Shown piece by piece: positions 7,529-12,949 of a DNA stretch of 12,949 nt. Numbering within the stretch: position 1 is the first letter of the stretch; each line of letters opens with the position of its first letter. The notes under the pieces are model-generated. The model was not told the origin of the DNA. It made no database searches and saw only the letters and a list, made by a program, of their open reading frames with translations. Both the position numbers and the translations under genes were made by a program. Source of the DNA: JBQCHF01 sp051953655 (GTDB lineage Bacteria > Actinomycetota > Actinomycetes > Motilibacterales > Motilibacteraceae); the NCBI GenBank assembly GCA_051953655.1, contig JBQCIO010000171.1, forward strand, positions 1 to 12,949. The letters run 5' to 3'.

Positions 7529-9239
7529 CCTGCTCCCGCAGCTCGCGGGCCAGCACCTTGCCGGTCGCGTTGCGGGGCAGCTCGTCCACCAGCCGCACCT
7601 CGCGGGGCACCGCGTAGCGCGCCACCGACGTCTTGAGCGCCTCGCGCAGGTCGACGGCGTCGACGTCGGGGGACGCCGGCACCACGAACGCCACCAGCGC
7701 CTGGCCGAACCTCTCGTCCGGCACCCCGACCACCGCCGCGTCGCGCACCTCGGGCCGGGCGAGCAGCGCGGACTCGACCTCGCCGGGGAAGACGTTCTCG
7801 CCGCCGCTCACCACCATGTCGTCCGCGCGGCCGTCGACGAACAGCAGCCCGCGGGCGTCGACGTGACCGAGGTCGCCGGTGGCCAGGCAGCCGTCCACCG
7901 CGTCCTTGGGCGGCCCGCTGGTGTAGCCGTCGAAGAGCAGCTCGTTGCCGACGTAGACCGCCCCGGTGCCGCCGGGCGGGACCGGCCGTCCGTCCCCGTC
8001 CAGGACGAGGATCCGGGTGCCCAGCGGTGGGCGGCCGACGGTGCCCGGAGCGAGGCGCGTCTCCCGAGGCGTGGCGATGGCCGCCCAGGAGACCTCGGTG
8101 GAGCCGTAGAGGTTGTAGAGGATGTCGCCGAAGGCGTCCATGAACGCCAGCGCCAGCGGCCCGGGCAGCGCCGAGCCGCTGACCGCGGCCACGCGCAGCG
8201 AGGACACGTCGTGCCGGCGGCGCACCTCGATCGGCAGTTGCAGAAGTCGTTGCAGCATCACCGGAACGGCCACCGTCGCCGTCGCGCCCGAGGACTCGAC
8301 AGCGGCGAGTGCCTGCTCGGGGTCGAACCGCCGGCGCAGCACCAGCGTGGAGCGCAGCGCAGTGGCCAGCTGCAGGTTGGCGTAGCCCCAGGTGTGGAAC
8401 AGCGGGGCCGCCACGTGGGTCGGCTCAGCCGCCCGCAGCGGGATGCGGGACAGGAACGAGGCGGCGGGGCCGAGCCCCTTGGGCGTGGGCCGCACCGCGC
8501 CGCGCGGTGCGCCGGTGGTGCCGGAGGTCAGCACCACAGCGCGGCCCGGCGACGCCGGCGGCTGCAGGCCGGCCGGCGCGACCGCGTCCACGAGGCGGTC
8601 CAGTCCGCCCGGCCCCGTCCCGGTGACCAGCCGGGGGACCTCCGACGGGACGTCGGAGAACAGCGGCTGGAGGTCCGGGTCGGCGACGAGGAGCCGCGCC
8701 GCCCGGTCGGCGGCGACGCCGCCCACCTGCGCCGGCGCCATGCCGCTGTTGACCATGAGGACGTCGGCGCCGACGAGGGCGGCTGCCACCAGCACCTCGA
8801 CGTAGGCGCGGCTGTTGCGGGCGGCCAGGGCGACGGGGGCACCGGGGCCGGCGCCGCGGTCCTGCAGCACCCCGGCCAGCCGGCGGGCGCGGTCCGCCAG
8901 CTCGGCGAACGAGACCGTCCCGTCCTCGTCCTCGACCGCCGTCCGGGCGCCGTCGACGGCGGCGGCGACGAGGTAGCCGGCCGCCGCCGTGGGGCCCCAG
9001 CGCTGCAGGGTGAGCAGCGCCTGCACCGCGCGGTCGGGACGCAGGAAGGGGTCGGCGACGCCGGCCTCGAGCAGCACCGCCGCCTCGGCCGGCCCGAGAC
9101 CCGCCGGCTTGGGCAGCCCGAGCGGACCGGCGTCGGCGACCCGGCCGAGCGCGTGCAGGGGGAGGGCCGCGGACCGGTGGGCGACGCCGCGGGCCAGGCG
9201 CGCCGCGACGGCGACACGGCTGCGGTCGGCGTGCGTCAC
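7518..9239 (-). CDS. AMP-forming acyl-CoA synthetase (FadD-like)
   Basis: Activates a carboxylic acid to its acyl-CoA through an acyl-AMP, probably feeding the dehydrogenase encoded just upstream. 573 residues. Motifs of the ANL family are complete: phosphate loop LTSGTTGAPRG (237-247, with Arg where Lys is usual), YGSTE (378-382), TGD (454-456), hinge region GRADDMVVSGGENVFPGEVE (470-489) and catalytic Lys561 in NATGK. About 100 residues precede the first recognisable AMP-binding segment, longer than in a minimal FadD, and the first 20 are Arg/Ala-rich. The GTG start at 9239 has no clear ribosome site, so translation may depend on coupling to the upstream gene. An internal start is possible. 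Second gene of the operon, 30 bases after the dehydrogenase stop. Chain-length preference cannot be told. Confidence 0.92.
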   Translation of the reverse strand: MTHADRSRVAVAARLARGVAHRSAALPLHALGRVADAGPLGLPKPAGLGPAEAAVLLEAGVADPFLRPDRAVQALLTLQRWGPTAAAGYLVAAAVDGARTAVEDEDGTVSFAELADRARRLAGVLQDRGAGPGAPVALAARNSRAYVEVLVAAALVGADVLMVNSGMAPAQVGGVAADRAARLLVADPDLQPLFSDVPSEVPRLVTGTGPGGLDRLVDAVAPAGLQPPASPGRAVVLTSGTTGAPRGAVRPTPKGLGPAASFLSRIPLRAAEPTHVAAPLFHTWGYANLQLATALRSTLVLRRRFDPEQALAAVESSGATATVAVPVMLQRLLQLPIEVRRRHDVSSLRVAAVSGSALPGPLALAFMDAFGDILYNLYGSTEVSWAAIATPRETRLAPGTVGRPPLGTRILVLDGDGRPVPPGGTGAVYVGNELLFDGYTSGPPKDAVDGCLATGDLGHVDARGLLFVDGRADDMVVSGGENVFPGEVESALLARPEVRDAAVVGVPDERFGQALVAFVVPASPDVDAVDLREALKTSVARYAVPREVRLVDELPRNATGKVLARELREQVTG

Positions 9240-9257
9240 GGAGTCAGGATGCCCGGT

Positions 9258-9292
9258 TCTGCAGGTCGGTCATGGGATCTGCAGGCCGGTCA
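9258..9292. repeat. 15-bp direct repeat, period 20, at the dehydrogenase stop codon
   Basis: TCTGCAGGTCGGTCA (9258-9272) and TCTGCAGGCCGGTCA (9278-9292) differ at one base. The dehydrogenase stop codon (9270-9272) lies inside the left copy. It looks like a recent 20-base tandem duplication that moved the stop. Confidence 0.6.
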
Positions 9293-10487
9293 CGGCGCGG
9301 GAGACGATGAGCCGCTGGATCTCGCTGGTGCCCTCGAAGATCGTGTAGATCTTCGCGTCGCGGTGCATCCGCTCCACCGGGTAGTCGCGGGTGTAGCCGT
9401 TGCCGCCGAGCACCTGGATCGCCTTCTCGGTCACCCACACGGCGGTCTCCCCGGCGACCAGCTTGGCCATCGAGCCCTCGCCGGCGGTGAAGGGCACCTG
9501 GTTGCGCGCCATCCATCCCGCCCGCCAGGTGAGCAGGCGGGCGGCGTCGATGCGGGCCTTCATGTCGGCCAGGGTGAAGGCGATGCCCTGGTTCATCGCG
9601 ATCGGCCGGCCGAACTGCTCGCGGGTCCTCGCGTAGTCCAGGGCCACCTCGTAGGCGGCGCGGGCGATGCCGACGGCCTGTGCGGCCACGGCCGGCCGGG
9701 AGGCCTCGAACGTGGCCATCGCGGCCTGCCCCCGCGCCTTCTGGCCCTCGCGGACCCGCGCGAGCCGCTCGTCGAGCTTGTCCTTGCCGCCCAGGAGCGC
9801 CGAGCCGGGCAGGCGCAGGTCGTCCAGCACCACCTCGGCGGTGTGCGAGGCACGGATGCCGTGCTTGCGGAACTTCTGGCCCTGGGCGAGGCCCTTGCCC
9901 TTGAACTCCGGGCCGACCACGAAGGACGCCTGGCCACGTGCCTTGAGCTCGGGGTCCACGCTGGCGACCACCACGTGGACGTCGGCGATTCCGCCGTTGG
10001 TGGCCCAGGTCTTCGTGCCGTTCAGCACCCAGGTGTCCGACGCCTCGTCGTAGACGGCGCGGGTGCGCAACGACGAGACGTCCGATCCGGCGTCGGGCTC
10101 GGAGACGCACAGGGCGCCGAGCTTGACGTCGTCCTTGGTGCCGAACATCTGCGGCACCCACTCGCCCATCTGCTCGGGCGTGCCGTTGGTGAGCACCGCC
10201 GAGGCGGCCAGGGTGGTGCCGACGATCGACAGCCCGATGCCGGCGTCGCCCCAGAACAGCTCCTCCATGGTGATGGGGATGCCGAGCCCGGTCTGGTCGA
10301 ACCACTGGGTGCCGAAGAACTCCAGGTCGTAGACGCCGACCTTCGCTGCCTCCTGCAGCACCGGCCAGGGGGTCTCCTCGCGCTCGTCCCACTCCGCGGC
10401 CGCCGGGCGGATGACCCGCTCGGCGAACTCGTGCAGCCACGAGCGCAGCTGCTGCTGGTCCTCGGTCAGCTCGAGGCTGAAGGCCAC
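9270..10487 (-). CDS. acyl-CoA dehydrogenase (FadE-like)
   Basis: FAD-dependent flavoenzyme that forms the alpha-beta double bond of an acyl-CoA and passes electrons to an electron-transfer flavoprotein. 405 residues, normal for the family. The N-terminal helical domain (1-120) is followed by the signature LCVSEPDAGSD (126-136), the middle beta domain with WVLNGTKTWATNG (153-165), then the C-terminal helical domain with ARTREQFGRPI (286-296) and QVLGGNGYTRDYPVER (358-373). The catalytic base is probably Glu385 in IFEGTSEIQ. GTG at 10487 is chosen because GGAGGAA lies just upstream (5 bases from GGAGG) and the fold starts there. A frame extending to 10769 crosses the operator region and is not coding. 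First gene of an operon with the acyl-CoA synthetase; promoter and operators lie at 10564-10613. Confidence 0.95.
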   Translation of the reverse strand: MAFSLELTEDQQQLRSWLHEFAERVIRPAAAEWDEREETPWPVLQEAAKVGVYDLEFFGTQWFDQTGLGIPITMEELFWGDAGIGLSIVGTTLAASAVLTNGTPEQMGEWVPQMFGTKDDVKLGALCVSEPDAGSDVSSLRTRAVYDEASDTWVLNGTKTWATNGGIADVHVVVASVDPELKARGQASFVVGPEFKGKGLAQGQKFRKHGIRASHTAEVVLDDLRLPGSALLGGKDKLDERLARVREGQKARGQAAMATFEASRPAVAAQAVGIARAAYEVALDYARTREQFGRPIAMNQGIAFTLADMKARIDAARLLTWRAGWMARNQVPFTAGEGSMAKLVAGETAVWVTEKAIQVLGGNGYTRDYPVERMHRDAKIYTIFEGTSEIQRLIVSRAVTGLQIP

Positions 10488-10563
10488 CCGTTCCTCCGGT
10501 GTCGTGTCGTCTGGCGTCGGCGCGCGGTCCGGTCGCGCTGTCCGCGTGACCGTCGGCCCTGGT

Positions 10564-10578
10564 GTTACCTGCGGTAAC
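10564..10578. promoter_or_regulatory. TetR-type operator O1
   Basis: Perfect 15-bp palindrome GTTACC-TGC-GGTAAC. It covers the expected transcription start of the dehydrogenase promoter (-10 at 10585-10590, minus strand). It lies between the divergent dehydrogenase and TetR genes, so it is the natural binding site of that TetR protein. Confidence 0.8.
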
Positions 10579-10584
10579 CTCCGC

Positions 10585-10613
10585 ATGCTGTAACCCCTGG
10601 TAACGGCTGTCAA
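10585..10613 (-). promoter_or_regulatory. promoter of the acyl-CoA dehydrogenase operon
   Basis: On the minus strand, TTGACA (10613-10608) is followed by exactly 17 bases and CAGCAT (10590-10585), which shares three positions with the consensus TATAAT. The operator O2 fills most of the spacer. The perfect -35 and spacing make this the best promoter in the window. Confidence 0.65.
10590..10604. promoter_or_regulatory. TetR-type operator O2
   Basis: GTAACC-CCT-GGTAAC, the same 15-bp site as O1 with one changed base in the left half. The centres of O1 and O2 are 26 bases apart. It sits between the -35 and -10 boxes of the dehydrogenase promoter, a position that would block RNA polymerase. Confidence 0.75.
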
Positions 10614-10626
10614 GGGAGGTGGGCGC

Positions 10627-11295
10627 GTGAGCGAGGCCGCAGCCGGCGAGCTCGACGGCACCCGCGCCCGGCGCCGCGAGGAGCTCCTGGACGCCGCCGA
10701 CCGGGCGGTGCACGCGATCGGGCCGGGGGCGTCGATGGCCGCCATCGCCGCGGAGGCCGGCATCACCAAGCCGGTGCTCTACCGCCACTACGGCGACAAG
10801 AGCGGGCTCTACCGGGCTCTGGCCGAGCGGCACACCGGGCGGCTCATGGCGCTGCTCCGGGAGGCCCTGGGCGGGCGCGACACGACCGACGTGCGGGCGT
10901 CCACCGCGGCCGTCGTGGACGCCTACCTCGGCTTCATCGCCGAGCGGCCGGCCACCTACCTCTTCCTCGTGCGCGGCGAGGCGGCGGCCGCGCCGGAGGT
11001 GCGCGGGCACGTGGAGGCGTTCCTCGGCGGCTTCGCCGCGGTGCTGGCCGCCGCCCTGCGGCACGCGCTGGCCCTGCCCGACGACGACCCCGACCCCACC
11101 CCGGTGGTCTGGTCGCACGCGATGGCCGGAGCCGTCCAGCGCGCGGGGGACTGGTGGCTCGACCATCCCGACGTCGTGGACCGGCCCGCGCTGGTCGCGA
11201 GCATCACCGACCTGCTCCACGGCGGTTTTCCCGCCAGGGCAACGAGAACGGGCGGTTCGACGCCGCCACCGTCACATCCAGCTCCGTCAGCCTGA
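10627..11295 (+). CDS. TetR family transcriptional regulator
   Basis: Ligand-responsive DNA-binding protein, 222 residues, probably a homodimeric repressor. The helix-turn-helix is at about 37-56 (MAAIAAEAGITKPVLYRHYGD), preceded by the usual basic helix (RARRREELLDAA). The ligand-binding domain runs to about residue 198, and an odd Pro/Thr/Ser-rich tail (TRTGGSTPPPSHPAPSA) follows. GTG at 10627 has AGGGAGG 7 bases upstream. The gene diverges from the acyl-CoA dehydrogenase across a region with two matching palindromes, so it most likely represses that operon and itself, with an acyl-CoA or free acid as inducer (inference from other TetR regulators of lipid genes). It is followed by the SRPBCC gene, 10 bases away, with the ribosome site starting at the stop. 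Confidence 0.92.
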   Translation: MSEAAAGELDGTRARRREELLDAADRAVHAIGPGASMAAIAAEAGITKPVLYRHYGDKSGLYRALAERHTGRLMALLREALGGRDTTDVRASTAAVVDAYLGFIAERPATYLFLVRGEAAAAPEVRGHVEAFLGGFAAVLAAALRHALALPDDDPDPTPVVWSHAMAGAVQRAGDWWLDHPDVVDRPALVASITDLLHGGFPARATRTGGSTPPPSHPAPSA

Positions 11296-11305
11296 GGAGG
11301 CCGCA

Positions 11306-11755
11306 GTGCCCAGCGTCACCGCCCACGCCGTCGTCGCCGCCGCGCCCGACGCCGTCTTCGCCTACGCCGCCGACCCGGCCAACCCGCCCCGCTACGTCGA
11401 GGGCCTGAGCACCTGGGAGCACTGCGCGGGACCCGAGCGCGGCCTGGGGTCGCAGTTTCGCGCGGGCCTGCACGTGGGGCCGAAGGAGCTCGTGACGACC
11501 GTCGAGATCACCACCTACGACGAGGGCGCCGCCCTGGGCTGGGACCCGGTGAAGGGGTTCGGCCAGTCCGGCCACTGGACCATGACGCCGGACGGCGAGG
11601 GCACCGCGATCGACTTCACGGTGTCCTACGAGATGCCCGGCGGCATGCTGGGCCGGCTGATCGGCGGCATGCTCGGCGGGGTGGTGCAGCACACCGTGGA
11701 CGCCAGCGTGCGCAACCTCAAGGAGCAGGTCGAGAAGAACGTCCAGGCCGGCTGA
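11306..11755 (+). CDS. SRPBCC family protein (START-like fold)
   Basis: 149-residue single-domain protein of the SRPBCC/polyketide-cyclase-like superfamily, which binds hydrophobic ligands in a deep cavity. Typical features are the first strand VTAHAVVAAAPDAVFAYAADPANPPRYVEG, a central GWDPVKGFGQSGHWTMTPDGEGT hairpin, DFTVSYEMPGG, and a long C-terminal helix (about 128-146, VDASVRNLKEQVEKN). No catalytic residues can be assigned. The GTG start has GGAGG 5 bases upstream, and that ribosome site (11296-11300) follows directly on the TGA stop of the TetR gene, so the two are probably cotranscribed and coupled. It may carry or modify the lipid-like ligand handled by the neighbouring genes (inference). 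The Rieske gene converges with 3 bases between stops. Confidence 0.85.
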   Translation: MPSVTAHAVVAAAPDAVFAYAADPANPPRYVEGLSTWEHCAGPERGLGSQFRAGLHVGPKELVTTVEITTYDEGAALGWDPVKGFGQSGHWTMTPDGEGTAIDFTVSYEMPGGMLGRLIGGMLGGVVQHTVDASVRNLKEQVEKNVQAG

Positions 11756-11758
11756 CGC

Positions 11759-12622
11759 TCAGCCGGCGTTCGCGAGCCGCACCTCGACCCGCCCGGCGGT
11801 GACGCGGACGTCGAAGGCGTGCACCGGCGCGGTGGCCGGACCGTGCGCCACCGACCCGTCGGCGAGCCGGAACTCGCTGGCGTGCCACGGGCAGCGGATG
11901 CAGGCGCCGTCCTCGGTCAGCTCGCCCTCGGACAGCGGCCCGGACAGGTGCGAGCAGCGGTCGGAGAGGACGTCGACGCGGTCGCCGGAGCGGACGACGA
12001 GCAGCGGGACGTCGCCCAGCTCGCGCCTGGTCGGCGTGCCGTCGGCGGGCAGGTCGTCCACGGCGCACAGGTCGTTCCAGCCCGAGGGCACCAGGTGCGG
12101 CACGTCCTCGGCGTGGTTGGCGCCGCCGGCCTGCCGGTAGGACAGGTGGCCGCCGAGGAACGCGCCCGCGGAGAGGGCGGTGAGCCCGGCCAGGGCGAGC
12201 GTCTTGCCCCGGCCGTGCCCGCCGCGCAGCCGCGCCACCAGCGAGGCGGCGTAGAGCGAGAGCCCGACCACGTTCGAGCCCGCGTGCACGATCCCGACCC
12301 GCTGCTGCTGCGGGTGCATCTGCGACCAGTCGGCGAGCCCGGCGACCGCGGCCGGCAGCGCGCTGAACACGCCGGTGCCGACGAGCATCGTGGCGGCACG
12401 CTCCTGGCCCGGCACGGCATCGAGCAGCGCCGAGGACATGAAGGCCCCCACCGGCAGCTGCACCAGCGCCGGGTGGGTGGGATGACCGAGCTGCACCCCG
12501 TGCAGCAGGTCGCGCAGCGTGCGCGGTCCGAGCGCGCTCTGCACCACGCGGGTCAGCGGGCCGGAGACGCGGTCGAGGACCGCGGCGTTCTCCACGACGT
12601 CGAGCGGGCGGGACAGGTCCAT
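11759..12622 (-). CDS. DUF2231-Rieske [2Fe-2S] membrane fusion protein
   Basis: 287 residues in two parts. Residues about 40-162 are a DUF2231-type membrane domain with the GHPTHPALVQLPVGAF motif (47-61) and roughly four hydrophobic helices (49-70, 76-98, 108-132, 140-160), rich in conserved His. Residues about 180-287 are a Rieske ferredoxin domain with cluster ligands Cys223 and His225 (CSH) and Cys244 and His247 (CPWH); Cys241 is extra. It is probably a membrane-anchored electron carrier, partner unknown, and the Rieske side cannot be placed inside or outside with certainty. ATG at 12622 begins the open stretch, but no ribosome site is visible upstream (GCGCCCC), so the start is less certain. 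A 10-bp palindrome CGGGTACCCG lies at 12629-12638. It converges with the SRPBCC gene without a terminator between. Confidence 0.88.
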   Translation of the reverse strand: MDLSRPLDVVENAAVLDRVSGPLTRVVQSALGPRTLRDLLHGVQLGHPTHPALVQLPVGAFMSSALLDAVPGQERAATMLVGTGVFSALPAAVAGLADWSQMHPQQQRVGIVHAGSNVVGLSLYAASLVARLRGGHGRGKTLALAGLTALSAGAFLGGHLSYRQAGGANHAEDVPHLVPSGWNDLCAVDDLPADGTPTRRELGDVPLLVVRSGDRVDVLSDRCSHLSGPLSEGELTEDGACIRCPWHASEFRLADGSVAHGPATAPVHAFDVRVTAGRVEVRLANAG

Positions 12623-12719
12623 GGGGCGCGGGTACCCGGGGTGCTCGTGCTCAATCCAGGCGGGGGGCGAGGGATCCGGGTTCTTGCTCGGCCTCGGGTT
12701 CGCGCCCCGGCGCCGGTAA

Positions 12720-12733
12720 GACCGTGCACGGTC
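12720..12733. promoter_or_regulatory. 14-bp perfect palindrome, possible operator
   Basis: GACCGTGCACGGTC reads the same on both strands. It lies 98 bases upstream of the DUF2231-Rieske start, in a divergent intergenic region. The symmetry and length suit a dimeric repressor; no regulator gene is adjacent inside the window. Confidence 0.45.
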
Positions 12734-12815
12734 AACGGCGCTGGTGACGGCGGCGGGTCGATGGTGCGGTCCCGCGGCCGGCCGGCGGTGAGGACCGGGC
12801 CCAAGATCAACAGCA

Positions 12816-12870
12816 TTGGGTCAGGGGCACCCAGAGCCAATAGGTTTGGCTCCGGGTGCCCCCGACCCAA
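12816..12870 (-). repeat. long hairpin with 25-bp stem
   Basis: Bases 12816-12840 pair with 12846-12870 at 23 of 25 positions around the 5-base loop 12841-12845. The two exceptions (12823/12863 and 12833/12853) are A opposite C on the plus strand, which become U.G wobble pairs in minus-strand RNA, so only the minus-strand transcript folds without a break. The base composition is less GC-rich than the surroundings. It lies between divergent genes, where a terminator for either is not expected. Possible natures: a REP- or MITE-like mobile palindrome, a small RNA, or a leader element of the DUF2231-Rieske gene. Confidence 0.8.
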
Positions 12871-12879
12871 AGGGAACGA

Positions 12880-12885
12880 TAACCT
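12880..12885 (+). promoter_or_regulatory. putative -10 box of a leaderless gene
   Basis: TAACCT fits TANNNT and is followed by 7 bases and then GTG at 12893, the spacing expected if transcription begins at the start codon. No clear -35; the right arm of the hairpin occupies that place. Confidence 0.35.
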
Positions 12886-12892
12886 GCGGGCC

Positions 12893-12949
12893 GTGAGCGG
12901 GCCGCAGAAGTCGCCCAGCGCCCGGCACCACCCGTCACCAGCGCCTTTC
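12893..12949 (+). CDS. possible 5' end of a gene running off the window
   Basis: GTG at 12893 opens a frame without stops for 19 codons to the window edge (VSGPQKSPSARHHPSP...). There is no ribosome site, but a -10-like box 7 bases upstream would allow leaderless translation. The visible part is Pro/Ser/His-rich and not recognisable. The same frame is open upstream to ATG 12761, but those codons (ATT, TCA, AGA, AAT, TTT, CGA) are unlike the genes here, so I do not count them as coding. Weakly supported. Confidence 0.3.
   Translation, partial: MSGPQKSPSARHHPSPAPF

Noticed and set aside
7863..10577. 904-residue plus-strand open frame opposite the acyl-CoA genes
   Set aside because: Composition is Arg/Gly/His-rich without any domain, and it is antisense to two unmistakable enzymes and runs into the operator region.
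9244..11220. 658-residue minus-strand frame covering TetR and the dehydrogenase
   Set aside because: Low-complexity shadow in another frame of both genes.
12553..12870. 105-residue minus-strand frame over the Rieske gene start
   Set aside because: Out of frame with the DUF2231 domain, Pro/Arg/Thr-rich, no family; shadow frame.
12761..12892. ATG 12761 as start of the gene at the right edge
   Set aside because: The codons are rare types for this genome and the stretch contains the long hairpin, so it is probably not translated.

Overview
This is high-GC DNA (third codon positions almost always G or C, frequent GTG/TTG starts, strong GGAGG-type ribosome sites). It reads as the chromosome of an actinobacterium. 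The gene mix (FrnE-type DsbA, type I citrate synthase, M6 protease, DUF3445, FadE/FadD pair with a TetR regulator, DUF2231-Rieske fusion) would suit a soil actinomycete such as a member of the Geodermatophilaceae, but that placement is inference, not something the sequence proves. I see no rRNA, tRNA, CRISPR array, transposase or phage gene.

Left part (1-5000). A G-rich, G-quadruplex-capable edge (about 1-80) is followed by a DsbA/FrnE-like oxidoreductase on the minus strand. It diverges from citrate synthase (gltA) on the plus strand. The 249-base divergent promoter region between them carries two separate sets of direct repeats. gltA ends in a textbook intrinsic terminator. Next comes a secreted M6 (immune inhibitor A-like) metalloprotease with a possible operator just downstream of its putative promoter, ending in a strong 13-bp stem terminator.

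Middle part (5200-7530). A small unrecognised 93-residue gene faces an alpha/beta hydrolase tail to tail, with a hairpin between them. The hydrolase diverges from a DUF3445 (haem-dependent oxidative N-demethylase-like) gene. That gene overlaps the 3' end of the next minus-strand gene by 11 bases.

Right part (7518-12949). A two-gene minus-strand operon encodes an acyl-CoA dehydrogenase (first) and an AMP-forming acyl-CoA synthetase (second). It diverges from a TetR regulator and an SRPBCC protein, which appear translationally linked. Between the divergent units lie two 15-bp operator-like palindromes. One sits in the -35/-10 spacer of a good promoter for the dehydrogenase and the other over its predicted transcription start, so the TetR protein probably represses this fatty-acid or related acyl-CoA activation/oxidation module. 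A DUF2231-Rieske membrane fusion follows, convergent with the SRPBCC gene.

The last 330 bases hold no clear complete gene. They contain a 14-bp perfect palindrome and a striking 25-bp-stem hairpin (12816-12870). The hairpin's only two mismatches become G.U pairs in minus-strand RNA. It lies directly upstream of a possible leaderless start of a gene running off the window. This hairpin is the least explained structure here.
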